Source of the DNA: Paulinella micropora
Taxonomy: Eukaryota > Cercozoa > Imbricatea > Euglyphida
NCBI GenBank assembly: GCA_009731375.1
Contig: BJOX01000356.1
Coordinates: forward strand, 335,400 to 399,399
Direction of reading: 5' to 3'
Length of the DNA stretch: 64,000 bases
A program made the translations under genes and the position numbers. Below, piece after piece: positions 20,701 through 30,973 of the stretch; positions within the stretch are counted from its first letter, which is position 1; each line of letters begins with the position of its first letter. The notes below the pieces were generated by a model, which was not told the origin of the DNA, did not search any database, and worked only from the letters and a program-made list of their open reading frames with translations.

Positions 20701-23079
20701 AAATTACGCCCAATCATGTTTATTAGTAGGAAGTTGTGTGCGGCGGAGAGAAACTATTGCACAAGGCAAAGAGAGGCGTTGGCGGTAGTATGGGCCCTCA
20801 AGAGGCTCAGAGAGTATTTGTGGGGAGGACCTCAATTTACTGTCAGAACTGATCATCATAACCTGTTATGGTTGATGAATCATGAACAGACGGGACGGCT
20901 GGCGCGGTGGCAAGCGTTCTTGTCTTGTTTCGATTTTACAATGGTCCATCTACCGGGAAAGCGAAATGTGGTCGCTGATAGCCTCTCTAGGCTAGAGTTT
21001 AACTCAGAAGTATCGGCGTTGGTGTCCACGGTGGAGATGGAAGACTTGTCCACTGACAAGGTGTATGAGGTCAGCCACATTGAGGCGATGGAGATGGCGA
21101 GTGGAGTCCGATATGACCGCACAGGTCTACGGTACAGTCCACAAGGCCCGGATCACGGGATATGTTGTGAGCTACATACCCAGGAGGACGCTGAGTGGTC
21201 CTATGAGGTATATGAGAATGCGAAGGCGAACATAAGAGAGGAAGAGGAGACGCAGGAAGTTTATGCGGAGCCTCCTCAAGAGCGGAGAAGTGACCTAGAC
21301 GATGACCCGGAAAGAATCGGGGTACGGCTAGAAGATGGTACTATCCATATAGCCTCGCCTACCGCATGGAGGCAACAACAGGCTCAAGATCCGGAGTTTA
21401 AAGAACTGATACAGTTATATCAGAACCCGGATGAGCTACGGATGACGAAAGCGATCAAAGATCAGATGAAGGAGATGGGATGGAGAGATGGTCTACTGTG
21501 GTACAAGGGCCTTCACGGTCGCTATGCGTCACAGCCGGACAAATGGACCCTTTGGGTACCGGAGAGTCTGAGACGATTTATATTTGTCGCAGCCCACAAT
21601 TGCCCACTTTTGGCGCATCCGGGTCGACAACGAACTCATATGTTCGTAGCGAGGCGATTCTGGTGGAAGAAGATGAAGGAGGAGATAGATCAGGCGGTGG
21701 ATGCATGCATCCCGTGCAAGATAAACAAAACACCACTGAAGGCAAATTTCGGCCTGATTGGCGAATTTCCTCTTCATGCGGGGATGTTTGAGTTTATACA
21801 CATTGATCATGTGGGACCTTTCCCAGAATCGAAGGATGGTTACAAATACCTCCTTACGGCTATTGACAGAGCCACCAACTATGTGTGGATCATCCCTGTC
21901 AAAGACGTTACCGGCAAGACGACGGCCGAGGCGCTGATCGATAGGATCATCTCACAGATCGGAGTACCAAGAAAGATATGTTCTGATCGAGGCTCGGACT
22001 TTAATAACGAGGTCATCGACAAACTATCTAAGTATTACGGGATGAAATGGCAATATGTTACTGCCTATAACCCGCGAGCAAATGGGAAAATCGAGCGGGT
22101 ACACAGACCCCTCAAAGCCTCGCTAAAGATGTATTGCACGAAGAAGGAGAATCAAAGAGCATGGGTCGAGGCAGCACCATCATTTGCGTTTGCAATGAAC
22201 TGTCTACCCTCTACGGCGTTAGGAGGCTCGAAGAGCTCAATCTCGCCATATCAGTTAGTATATGGGCGTGAGCCTGATATCCCGACTTCGCTCCTTCACC
22301 CAAAAGACACTTGGGCGGATGCGGATGAGTTGTTTGGGATGAGACTTAGAGTGAAGATGGAGGCGGAACAAATAGTCAGGGCGCATAGAGAGGCGGAGCG
22401 CCGAAAGACTGATGCTGAAGGGGTGCGACAAGCGCACTTGGATCAGATCAAGTTCCAGGTCGGGGATATTGTACTATTGTACCATCCTCAAGTCCCGAAG
22501 GGAGTCAGCTCTAAGCTGTTCACTCACTGGAAAGGACCTTATCAGATTATGGAACAGACGGGACCTCTGAATTACAAGATCAGGGGTAGAGGGAAGGTGC
22601 AAATTGTGAATGTAAGAAGGCTGATTAAGTATGATCCCTTCTTACTGGAAGATGAATCCGTTGAGGAGGCGTTAAAACGGATGAAGGATGATTTCAAAGA
22701 GGTGCCGCCCATCCACAAGGAGGCTGGCATAGACCAAGACGATGCTTATCGGGCACCGATAGCTGAGAAGGAGGAGAGTGAGGTGGACAGTAAGGAGAAG
22801 ACTGACCGCATAAGCGCGGTGGGGACTCAGTCCAAGTCTCCGCGAGAGCATAGCGGAAAGAAGGAGAAGATCACAGAGGCGCAGCTAAGGAGAGCGCGGA
22901 ATGATCTTATCAACGACCAACCGAGGAAGGCGATGAGGTCGATGGGATCAAAGGACGTCCACCAGGAGGAGGAGGGGACGGACACTGACCCAAACGCGGG
23001 CAACGTTGAGATTGTCCATGAGCGATGGAAGGAAGGCGATGCGATAGCAACCATCGCATGGGTGAAAGATGCTTTCTAA
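17710..23079 (+). CDS. pol: Pol polyprotein, copy 1 (PR-RT-RH-INT), shortened C terminus
   Basis: It is in frame with gag after the UGA; there is no in-frame ATG at its head (first near-start is GTG, 17743). Residues counted from 17743: protease-like segment with Asp-Thr-Met at 179-181 where DTG is expected, then a YDQLATMGAVIDC tract. RT has VIDLKNGFWQIP and YIDD (815-818). RNase H starts at VVDTDAS (Asp 967), with REALAVVWALK. Integrase has an HHCC finger (H1285 ... CIPC), then D1355, D1415 and E1451, i.e. D-x59-D-x35-E. A GPY/F module (HWKGPYQIMEQTGPLNYKI) follows, then an acidic/basic tail. It stops at TAA (23077-23079), where copies 2 and 3 read TAT and run on for about 150 residues. Confidence 0.9.
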   Translation: MEGEEKRKEKTVKFNSKVTVPSNAVVQNGPTLPQSEYKDVGTQRLQPQGSLIPVHTSRLPMITDANRKARLAMEARRPMADVSPRPSKQPRTDSMSTVAAGGEQKDNVCTQVPQDNVAQIVNAPVPQNNKNVNEVKQEEKKEELKNLETRLQNLERKVLVLAANIHRPDALCYTELYCETLKTILKVGNDTMANINIVGRKFFNRYRDWVDGNMKKSTGTLKGVSSRTDITGIITLTFKLKSARVYRMDLYVVPGYHGSILLSYDQLATMGAVIDCAARRVIYGVKRGEENDIDPFNATDSYEAYELSLATDHKKMAIAHEALEVYVHPHVVRPDELSWTDNWESQVCTVTVPTCHWDKKSIDDLIEKRKEEIICVAQRSPSLARFAEGVGTDVHITNGYCFHAKVGEEKREAFVPRRTGRIPDTPPETIKSFITDFWGDEPTWPRSLSEVKKCLRTLFENNKPYTIILPYNEKAIWAQEIRDRLIDHPIPVPSRKQQLVVACRMGTREQSSAYKRKLRDLDKLKLIPQAFTCFDGFYTRKAPLQYARLIDMLVELGKDDEPDTVTYEKTGLDDVSEEDLGLEEDREPLKQHKQMSDEDFQEAARKILEEGVGTEKEKELLKAKLEANKEIFDPPHAGGVKPEDFTAVIYKIPGAEPSPAPRRANLSIHEAKIAEELARQLLNEDFIERSTSPIVSQPRIVPKPGGEWRLTVNYARVNKVLEEERNPLPTLEEGRRVLRNAKFYSVIDLKNGFWQIPLEEKSRWLTAFVVGMEIYQWKVLPMGLKQAPGLFQKAMQKMLSSQYDDLSDGGFMRRRGQKAGEYAFCYIDDIIVYSNTMEEHIDHLSDIFRRIGAFGLKCNLKKCQLAKTSVTYLGYEISHNRVSISKEKREEIMNRPIPKNRTELHSFLAMAQYYSQFIPDWGATRAKVEKMIDFGDFEKWDEEALQAFHALKDLIYKDPKDGGLVLTMPDFTKQFVVDTDASKFAIGAVLQQEDEEKKLRPIMFISRKLCAAERNYCTRQREALAVVWALKRLREYLWGGPQFTVRTDHHNLLWLMNHEQTGRLARWQAFLSCFDFTMVHLPGKRNVVADSLSRLEFNSEVSALVSTVEMEDLSTDKVYEVSHIEAMEMASGVRYDRTGLRYSPQGPDHGICCELHTQEDAEWSYEVYENAKANIREEEETQEVYAEPPQERRSDLDDDPERIGVRLEDGTIHIASPTAWRQQQAQDPEFKELIQLYQNPDELRMTKAIKDQMKEMGWRDGLLWYKGLHGRYASQPDKWTLWVPESLRRFIFVAAHNCPLLAHPGRQRTHMFVARRFWWKKMKEEIDQAVDACIPCKINKTPLKANFGLIGEFPLHAGMFEFIHIDHVGPFPESKDGYKYLLTAIDRATNYVWIIPVKDVTGKTTAEALIDRIISQIGVPRKICSDRGSDFNNEVIDKLSKYYGMKWQYVTAYNPRANGKIERVHRPLKASLKMYCTKKENQRAWVEAAPSFAFAMNCLPSTALGGSKSSISPYQLVYGREPDIPTSLLHPKDTWADADELFGMRLRVKMEAEQIVRAHREAERRKTDAEGVRQAHLDQIKFQVGDIVLLYHPQVPKGVSSKLFTHWKGPYQIMEQTGPLNYKIRGRGKVQIVNVRRLIKYDPFLLEDESVEEALKRMKDDFKEVPPIHKEAGIDQDDAYRAPIAEKEESEVDSKEKTDRISAVGTQSKSPREHSGKKEKITEAQLRRARNDLINDQPRKAMRSMGSKDVHQEEEGTDTDPNAGNVEIVHERWKEGDAIATIAWVKDAF

Positions 23080-23330
23080 CTGATGAGACCAGCGGAACAA
23101 CATGTCGCTGATGACACTCTCTCAGACTTATACTTGATGCGGGTCGTGGCGGTCCCACGACAGATGCGTGTCACACGGACACTCAAAATATCATCAGCCG
23201 CAAAAAATAGTACAACCAATACTCCAGTTTTGGAGAAGTATGGACCCGGTTGAGGATCCAAAGGCAAGACATTATCTGCCAGTATATAAAGACGCAAAAA
23301 GTCTCGAGACATGGGATGATACAATTACTC

Positions 23331-23374
23331 TATTATTATTATTATTATTATTATTATTACTCACAGAGAAGCAC

Positions 23375-23435
<61 letters not shown>

Positions 23436-23437
23436 CA
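23331..23437. repeat. (TTA)n microsatellite at the junction of two inverted retrotransposons
   Basis: Two TTA arrays are separated by cacagagaagcac. They begin where copy 1 loses similarity to copies 2 and 3 (after caattactc). To the right lies sequence belonging to the 3' part of copy 2. Confidence 0.9.
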
Positions 23438-23925
23438 CAGGGAGATCGTAAGTACATTGTCTTTTTTAATGACATACCCTTGTATAAGGCGGATATCCTA
23501 TGATATAGTATTAGAGGGCCAGTCCTAATAGCTATATCCGAAGTCGAGGTGTATGTACCCGACCCTGCGATATACCGACACAAGTAGAGATTGACCGTGC
23601 TCAGGTACGACAGTATATAATCTATCGTAAAAAATAATTTAATGAAAGTTTCAGAGAACATTTCATTTTCGAGAACATCATCCCAGGACTTGGAAAGGGT
23701 CATACCCGGGAACACCATCGCTCAATACACTAGCGATCCCCGTATACGGTGTAGTATCATCGTCGATCGACCTTTCGCACTCGTATGTTGCGATCGAATG
23801 CCAAGTTATATCACTGAGTCTTTTTAATATTCATATTGATAACTGATGATGCATGATCAAATCATGATACGCCGTGGGCAATCAACCAGTTTGTTTGAGA
23901 CGCATAAAGAAAAATAGTTTCCTTG

Positions 23926-26900
23926 TTACTGCCTTCGTCGTCTGGCGTGGATTTCTTTACCTGGTGGAGGACCACGAACAAAAGTCAGATCAAACTTTGA
24001 CTGTTCGAGAATGTCCCAGATCTTATTAGGGATTCCGCCCAACGATAATTCAAAAGGGATATCAAGCACTCCTCTTGGCAGTGTCTGAATGGTCCACGCA
24101 GTGTAATCCTTGTCTCTGGGAGTAATTGTATCATCCCATGTCTCGAGACTTTTTGCGTCTTTATATACTGGCAGATAATGTCTTGCCTTTGGATCCTCAA
24201 CCGGGTCCATACTTCTCCAAAACTGGAGTATCGGTTGTACTATTTTTGCGGCTGATGATATTTTGAGTGTCCGTGTGACACGCATCTGTCGTGGGACCGC
24301 CACGACCCGCATCAAGTATAAGTCTGAGAGAGTGTCATCAGCGACATGTTGTTCCGCTGGTCTCATCAGATAGAAAACATTTTTCACCCATGCGATGGTT
24401 GCTATCGCATCGCCTTCCTTCCATCGCTCATGGACAATCTCAACGTTGCCCGCGTTTGGGTCAGTGTCCGTCCCCTCCTCCTCCTGGTGGACGTCCTTTG
24501 ATCTCATCGACCTCATCGCCTTCCTCGGTTGGTCGTTGATAAGATCATTCCGCGCTCTCCTTAGCTGCGCCTCTGTGATCTTCTCCTTCTTTCCGCTATG
24601 CTCTCGCGGAGACTTGGACTGAGTCCCCACCGCGCTTATGCGGTCAGTCTTCTCCTTGCTGTCCACCTCACTCTCCTCCTTCTCAGCTATCGGTGCCCGA
24701 TAAGCATCGTCTTGGTCTATGCCAGCCTCCTTGTGGATGGGCGGCACCTCTTTGAAATCATCCTTCATCCGTTTTAACGCCTCCTCAACGGATTCATCTT
24801 CCAGTAAGAAGGGATCATACTTAATCAGCCTTCTTACATTCACAATTTGCACCTTCCCTCTACCCCTGATCTTGTAATTCAGAGGTCCCGTCTGTTCCAT
24901 AATCTGATAAGGTCCTTTCCAGTGAGTGAACAGCTTAGAGCTGACTCCCTTCGGGACTTGAGGATGGTACAATAGTACAATATCCCCGACCTGGAACTTG
25001 ATCTGATCCAAGTGCGCTTGTCGCACCCCTTCAGCATCAGTCTTTCGGCGCTCCGCCTCTCTATGCGCCCTGACTATTTGTTCCGCCTCCATCTTCACTC
25101 TAAGTCTCATCCCAAACAACTCATCCGCATCCGCCCAAGTGTCTTTTGGGTGAAGGAGCGAAGTCGGGATATCAGGCTCACGCCCATATACTAACTGATA
25201 TGGCGAGATTGAGCTCTTCGAGCCTCCTAACGCCGTAGAGGGTAGACAGTTCATTGCAAACGCAAATGATGGTGCTGCCTCGACCCATGCTCTTTGATTC
25301 TCCTTCTTCGTGCAATACATCTTTAGCGAGGCTTTGAGGGGTCTGTGTACCCGCTCGATTTTCCCATTTGCTCGCGGGTTATAGGCAGTAACATATTGCC
25401 ATTTCATCCCGTAATACTTAGATAGTTTGTCGATGACCTCGTTATTAAAGTCCGAGCCTCGATCAGAACATATCTTTCTTGGTACTCCGATCTGTGAGAT
25501 GATCCTATCGATCAGCGCCTCGGCCGTCGTCTTGCCGGTAACGTCTTTGACAGGGATGATCCACACATAGTTGGTGGCTCTGTCAATAGCCGTAAGGAGG
25601 TATTTGTAACCATCCTTCGATTCTGGGAAAGGTCCCACATGATCAATGTGTATAAACTCAAACATCCCCGCATGAAGAGGAAATTCGCCAATCAGGCCGA
25701 AATTTGCCTTCAGTGGTGTTTTGTTTATCTTGCACGGGATGCATGCATCCACCGCCTGATCTATCTCCTCCTTCATCTTCTTCCACCAGAATCGCCTCGC
25801 TACGAACATATGAGTTCGTTGTCGACCCGGATGCGCCAAAAGTGGGCAATTGTGGGCTGCGACAAATATAAATCGTCTCAGACTCTCCGGTACCCAAAGG
25901 GTCCATTTGTCCGGCTGTGACGCATAGCGACCGTGAAGGCCCTTGTACCACAGTAGACCATCTCTCCATCCCATCTCCTTCATCTGATCTTTGATCGCTT
26001 TCGTCATCCGTAGCTCATCCGGGTTCTGATATAACTGTATCAGTTCTTTAAACTCCGGATCTTGAGCCTGTTGTTGCCTCCATGCGGTAGGCGAGGCTAT
26101 ATGGATAGTACCATCTTCTAGCCGTACCCCGATTCTTTCCGGGTCATCGTCTAGGTCACTTCTCCGCTCTTGAGGAGGCTCCGCATAAACTTCCTGCGTC
26201 TCCTCTTCCTCTCTTATGTTCGCCTTCGCATTCTCATATACCTCATAGGACCACTCAGCGTCCTCCTGGGTATGTAGCTCACAACATATCCCGTGATCCG
26301 GGCCTTGTGGACTGTACCGTAGACCTGTGCGGTCATATCGGACTCCACTCGCCATCTCCATCGCCTCAATGTGGCTGACCTCATACACCTTGTCAGTGGA
26401 CAAGTCTTCCATCTCCACCGTGGACACCAACGCCGATACTTCTGAGTTAAACTCTAGCCTAGAGAGGCTATCAGCGACCACATTTCGCTTTCCCGGTAGA
26501 TGGACCATTGTAAAATCGAAACAAGACAAGAACGCTTGCCACCGCGCCAGCCGTCCCGTCTGTTCATGATTCATCAACCATAACAGGTTATGATGATCAG
26601 TTCTGACAGTAAATTGAGGTCCTCCCCACAAATACTCTCTGAGCCTCTTGAGGGCCCATACTACCGCCAACGCCTCTCTTTGCCTTGTGCAATAGTTTCT
26701 CTCCGCCGCACACAACTTCCTACTAATAAACATGATTGGGCGTAATTTCTTCTCCTCATCCTCTTGTTGTAATACAGCCCCAATCGCAAACTTAGATGCG
26801 TCTGTATCGACTACGAATTGTTTCGTAAAGTCGGGCATCGTTAACACCAGTCCTCCGTCTTTCGGGTCTTTGTAAATGAGATCTTTGAGCGCATGAAACG

Positions 26901-29739
26901 CTTGCAAAGCCTCTTCGTCCCACTTCTCAAAGTCTCCAAAATCTATCATTTTCTCCACTTTAGCCCGTGTTGCACCCCAATCGGGTATAAACTGGCTATA
27001 GTATTGCGCCATCGCAAGGAATGAGTGCAATTCAGTGCGGTTCTTCGGTATCGGTCGATTCATAATCTCCTCCCTCTTCTCTTTGGATATCGAGACTCGA
27101 TTATGGGAGATCTCGTACCCTAAGTATGTCACACTCGTCTTGGCAAGTTGACACTTCTTTAGATTGCACTTCAGGCCAAAAGCTCCGATGCGCCTGAATA
27201 TATCGGACAAATGATCGATATGCTCCTCCATTGTGTTAGAGTATACGATAATGTCATCGATATAGCAAAATGCATATTCTCCCGCCTTCTGTCCCCGCCT
27301 TCTCATAAAGCCACCGTCAGACAAATCATCGTACTGACTGCTCAACATCTTCTGCATCGCCTTCTGGAAAAGTCCTGGGGCTTGCTTGAGGCCCATCGGA
27401 AGCACTTTCCATTGGTATATTTCCATACCCACCACAAACGCCGTCAGCCATCTGGACTTTTCCTCCAGTGGTATCTGCCAGAAGCCATTCTTAAGGTCAA
27501 TGACCGAATAGAATTTTGCATTCCGCAGTACTCTCCTTCCTTCTTCTAATGTCGGGAGAGGATTTCTCTCTTCCTCCAGCACCTTGTTAACACGAGCATA
27601 GTTAACTGTCAGGCGCCATTCTCCTCCTGGCTTCGGCACTATTCTCGGTTGTGAGACTATTGAGGATGTTGATCTCTCAATAAAGTCCTCATTGAGCAGC
27701 TGTCTTGCTAGCTCCTCCGCTATCTTCGCCTCATGTATACTCAAATTCGCCCTTCGTGGTGCCGGTGACGGCTCCGCACCCGGTATTTTGTAAATAACCG
27801 CAGTGAAATCTTCAGGCTTGACACCACCTGCATGTGGAGGGTCAAAAATTTCCTTGTTCGCCTCTAATTTGGCTTTTAAAAGCTCCTTCTCCTTCTCCGT
27901 GCCTACTCCTTCTTCCAATATTTTCCGCGCCGCCTCTTGAAAATCTTCATCAGACATCTGCTTATGCTGCTTGAGGGGTTCTCTGTCCTCCTCCAAGCCT
28001 AAGTCCTCTTCCGAGACATCATCTAGGCCCGTCTTTTCATACGTGACCGTGTCCGGCTCATCATCTTTACCGAGCTCCACCAGCATGTCAATGAGTCTCG
28101 CGTATTGCAAAGGAGCTTTACGGGTGTAAAAACCATCAAAGCATGTGAATGCTTGCGGTATCAATTTCAACTTGTCGAGGTCTCTGAGCTTCCGCTTGTA
28201 TGCACTGCTCTGCTCACGAGTTCCCATACGACAAGCCACCACTAGCTGTTGCTTGCGAGAGGGTACCGGTATAGGATGATCAATAAGCCGGTCCCTTATT
28301 TCCTGCGCCCATATCGCCTTCTCATTATATGGCAGGATAATAGTATACGGCTTATTATTTTCGAATAAAGTCCGTAAGCATTTCTTCACTTCAGACAGTG
28401 AACGCGGCCACGTGGGCTCGTCACCCCAGAAATCAGTAATAAAACTTTTAATAGTTTCTGGTGGAGTATCCGGGATTCGCCCCGTTCTCCTTGGTACAAA
28501 CGCCTCCCTTTTTTCTTCTCCTACTTTCGCATGGAAACAGTATCCGTTAGTAATATGGACATCTGTTCCTACTCCTTCCGCGAATCTCGCCAACGACGGG
28601 CTTCTTTGTGCGACACATATAATCTCCTCCTTTCGCTTCTCGATTAAGTCATCAATAGACTTTTTGTCCCAATGGCATGTCGGAACTGTGACAGTGCACA
28701 CTTGGGATTCCCAATTGTCGGTCCAGGACAGTTCATCCGGTCTTACGACATGGGGGTGAACGTACACCTCAAGTGCCTCATGTGCGATGGCCATCTTTTT
28801 GTGATCCGTCGCTAGACTCAGCTCATAAGCCTCATAAGAGTCAGTAGCGTTGAAGGGATCAATATCGTTCTCTTCTCCTCTTTTTACTCCATATATCACT
28901 CGCCGTGCGGCGCAATCAATCACAGCCCCCATCGTAGCCAATTGGTCATACGATAGTAATATTGACCCGTGGTAACCGGGGACGACATAGAGGTCCATAC
29001 GGTATACTCGTGCGGATTTCAATTTAAAGGTCAGTGTGATGATTCCCGTGATATCCGTCCGGCTGCTCACTCCTTTGAGAGTGCCCGTTGACTTTTTCAT
29101 ATTTCCGTCCACCCAGTCCCGGTATCGATTAAAAAACTTCCTGCCGACAATATTAATATTCGCCATCGTATCATTACCAACTTTTAATATTGTCTTCAAT
29201 GTTTCACAATAAAGTTCCGTATAACACAGAGCATCGGGCCTGTGTATATTGGCTGCGAGAACAAGAACTTTACGTTCCAAATTTTGGAGTCTTGTCTCTA
29301 AGTTTTTCAACTCCTCCTTCTTCTCCTCCTGCTTCACCTCATTAACATTTTTATTATTCTGCGGTACTGGTGCGTTTACTATTTGAGCGACATTGTCTTG
29401 TGGTACTTGAGTACACACATTGTCTTTTTGCTCGCCACCCGCCGCGACCGTAGACATTGAGTCTGTTCGTGGTTGTTTGCTTGGCCGAGGCGATACGTCT
29501 GCCATTGGCCTCCTCGCCTCCATCGCAAGTCTCGCCTTCCTATTTGCATCAGTTATCATTGGTAACCGTGCTGTATGAACGGGTATGAGACTACCTTGGG
29601 GCTGCAGTCTCTGTGTACCCACATCTTTGTTTTCACATAGAGGAAGCGTTGGCCCAGTCTGCACAACAGCATTAGAAAGCACTGTGACTTTAGGGTTAAA
29701 CTTCACAGTCTTCTCCTTCCTCTCTTCTTCCCCCTCCAG
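23926..29739 (-). CDS. pol: Pol polyprotein, copy 2 (longest intact C terminus)
   Basis: The ORF is uninterrupted and has the same domain series as copy 1 (DTM protease site, YIDD, D-D-E integrase, GPY/F). From the first GTG (29706) it is 1,926 residues. Unlike copy 1 it continues past the integrase through MRPAEQHVADD into a tail of about 150 residues ending in ARRRRQ. This tail has no domain I recognise. One substitution (TSSIVS for TSPIVS) lies ahead of the RT fingers. It is open in the same frame as gag, across a UGA whose complement is at 29740-29742. Confidence 0.9.
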   Translation of the reverse strand: MEGEEERKEKTVKFNPKVTVLSNAVVQTGPTLPLCENKDVGTQRLQPQGSLIPVHTARLPMITDANRKARLAMEARRPMADVSPRPSKQPRTDSMSTVAAGGEQKDNVCTQVPQDNVAQIVNAPVPQNNKNVNEVKQEEKKEELKNLETRLQNLERKVLVLAANIHRPDALCYTELYCETLKTILKVGNDTMANINIVGRKFFNRYRDWVDGNMKKSTGTLKGVSSRTDITGIITLTFKLKSARVYRMDLYVVPGYHGSILLSYDQLATMGAVIDCAARRVIYGVKRGEENDIDPFNATDSYEAYELSLATDHKKMAIAHEALEVYVHPHVVRPDELSWTDNWESQVCTVTVPTCHWDKKSIDDLIEKRKEEIICVAQRSPSLARFAEGVGTDVHITNGYCFHAKVGEEKREAFVPRRTGRIPDTPPETIKSFITDFWGDEPTWPRSLSEVKKCLRTLFENNKPYTIILPYNEKAIWAQEIRDRLIDHPIPVPSRKQQLVVACRMGTREQSSAYKRKLRDLDKLKLIPQAFTCFDGFYTRKAPLQYARLIDMLVELGKDDEPDTVTYEKTGLDDVSEEDLGLEEDREPLKQHKQMSDEDFQEAARKILEEGVGTEKEKELLKAKLEANKEIFDPPHAGGVKPEDFTAVIYKIPGAEPSPAPRRANLSIHEAKIAEELARQLLNEDFIERSTSSIVSQPRIVPKPGGEWRLTVNYARVNKVLEEERNPLPTLEEGRRVLRNAKFYSVIDLKNGFWQIPLEEKSRWLTAFVVGMEIYQWKVLPMGLKQAPGLFQKAMQKMLSSQYDDLSDGGFMRRRGQKAGEYAFCYIDDIIVYSNTMEEHIDHLSDIFRRIGAFGLKCNLKKCQLAKTSVTYLGYEISHNRVSISKEKREEIMNRPIPKNRTELHSFLAMAQYYSQFIPDWGATRAKVEKMIDFGDFEKWDEEALQAFHALKDLIYKDPKDGGLVLTMPDFTKQFVVDTDASKFAIGAVLQQEDEEKKLRPIMFISRKLCAAERNYCTRQREALAVVWALKRLREYLWGGPQFTVRTDHHNLLWLMNHEQTGRLARWQAFLSCFDFTMVHLPGKRNVVADSLSRLEFNSEVSALVSTVEMEDLSTDKVYEVSHIEAMEMASGVRYDRTGLRYSPQGPDHGICCELHTQEDAEWSYEVYENAKANIREEEETQEVYAEPPQERRSDLDDDPERIGVRLEDGTIHIASPTAWRQQQAQDPEFKELIQLYQNPDELRMTKAIKDQMKEMGWRDGLLWYKGLHGRYASQPDKWTLWVPESLRRFIFVAAHNCPLLAHPGRQRTHMFVARRFWWKKMKEEIDQAVDACIPCKINKTPLKANFGLIGEFPLHAGMFEFIHIDHVGPFPESKDGYKYLLTAIDRATNYVWIIPVKDVTGKTTAEALIDRIISQIGVPRKICSDRGSDFNNEVIDKLSKYYGMKWQYVTAYNPRANGKIERVHRPLKASLKMYCTKKENQRAWVEAAPSFAFAMNCLPSTALGGSKSSISPYQLVYGREPDIPTSLLHPKDTWADADELFGMRLRVKMEAEQIVRAHREAERRKTDAEGVRQAHLDQIKFQVGDIVLLYHPQVPKGVSSKLFTHWKGPYQIMEQTGPLNYKIRGRGKVQIVNVRRLIKYDPFLLEDESVEEALKRMKDDFKEVPPIHKEAGIDQDDAYRAPIAEKEESEVDSKEKTDRISAVGTQSKSPREHSGKKEKITEAQLRRARNDLINDQPRKAMRSMRSKDVHQEEEGTDTDPNAGNVEIVHERWKEGDAIATIAWVKNVFYLMRPAEQHVADDTLSDLYLMRVVAVPRQMRVTRTLKISSAAKIVQPILQFWRSMDPVEDPKARHYLPVYKDAKSLETWDDTITPRDKDYTAWTIQTLPRGVLDIPFELSLGGIPNKIWDILEQSKFDLTFVRGPPPGKEIHARRRRQ

Positions 29740-30254
29740 TCATTCCACCACCTCGAAACGATTACCTTGAGTAGTGTCCGGGTAGGATGACGTATCGGTC
29801 TCCGAGGCAGTGTTGTAGGCCTGAGCTCGACCGAAATTTGGGTTGGAGCTTGCCCACGAGCCTCCTCCTCCTCTGGGTGGGGGGGCTGGAGCTCGAACAG
29901 CTCTCCCTCCATAAGGGGTATATCCCCGACCTCCTCCTCTTCCTCTCTGAGGGGTTCCCTGCCACCTCGAGGCTCCTCTCCATGTTCCTCGTCCTCGTCC
30001 TCCTCCTCCTCCTCCTCCTCCTCCTCGTCCTCCTGCTCCTGCTCCTCCTTCTCGTCCTCTTTGAGAGGCCTTTAAGTTCTTTTGTCTCTCCCTTTCCTCC
30101 TTCTTTTCCTTCATCCTCTTCATGTTGGTAATGATTGCCTCTCGTAACTCCTCATCATCACACATATTGGCATACCAACCTTCGTTCGCAGCGGCAATCT
30201 GAAGCATGTTGAAAAGGCCCGGTTCCTTGCCTTCCGTCCTGCTCAGAAAATTTG
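29740..30254 (-). CDS. gag: Gag polyprotein C-terminal part, copy 2 (interrupted by gap)
   Basis: This covers NFLSRTEGKEPG through the RGG-rich tail to EVVE and the UGA. The upstream part is hidden by N (30255-30973). In copy 3 the distance between the matching flanks is about 2.5 kb, so either the gap is under-sized or about 1.8 kb of gag is deleted here. Confidence 0.8.
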
Positions 30255-30973
30255 NNNNNNNNNNNNNNNNNNNNNNNNNNNNNNNNNNNNNNNNNNNNNN
30301 NNNNNNNNNNNNNNNNNNNNNNNNNNNNNNNNNNNNNNNNNNNNNNNNNNNNNNNNNNNNNNNNNNNNNNNNNNNNNNNNNNNNNNNNNNNNNNNNNNNN
30401 NNNNNNNNNNNNNNNNNNNNNNNNNNNNNNNNNNNNNNNNNNNNNNNNNNNNNNNNNNNNNNNNNNNNNNNNNNNNNNNNNNNNNNNNNNNNNNNNNNNN
30501 NNNNNNNNNNNNNNNNNNNNNNNNNNNNNNNNNNNNNNNNNNNNNNNNNNNNNNNNNNNNNNNNNNNNNNNNNNNNNNNNNNNNNNNNNNNNNNNNNNNN
30601 NNNNNNNNNNNNNNNNNNNNNNNNNNNNNNNNNNNNNNNNNNNNNNNNNNNNNNNNNNNNNNNNNNNNNNNNNNNNNNNNNNNNNNNNNNNNNNNNNNNN
30701 NNNNNNNNNNNNNNNNNNNNNNNNNNNNNNNNNNNNNNNNNNNNNNNNNNNNNNNNNNNNNNNNNNNNNNNNNNNNNNNNNNNNNNNNNNNNNNNNNNNN
30801 NNNNNNNNNNNNNNNNNNNNNNNNNNNNNNNNNNNNNNNNNNNNNNNNNNNNNNNNNNNNNNNNNNNNNNNNNNNNNNNNNNNNNNNNNNNNNNNNNNNN
30901 NNNNNNNNNNNNNNNNNNNNNNNNNNNNNNNNNNNNNNNNNNNNNNNNNNNNNNNNNNNNNNNNNNNNNNNNN
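30255..30973. other. Assembly gap (719 N) inside copy 2 gag
   Basis: All bases are N. The left flank is the gag C terminus and the right flank is the untranslated leader. Confidence 0.99.

Larger units (their letters stand above)
14002..23330 (+). mobile_element. Ty3/gypsy-like LTR retrotransposon, copy 1 (3'-truncated)
   Basis: The copy holds a 5' LTR (14002-14229, start diverged), a PBS, a 786-bp leader, gag (15016-17709) and pol (17710-23079). After pol it stays collinear with copies 2 and 3 until about 23330, then passes into a (TTA)n microsatellite. No 3' LTR is present. It lies tail-to-tail with copy 2. Domain order PR-RT-RH-INT defines the Ty3/gypsy group. Copy 1 has TAT changed to TAA in its distal pol, which removes about 150 C-terminal residues, and one extra A further on. 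It is therefore probably defective. Confidence 0.9.
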
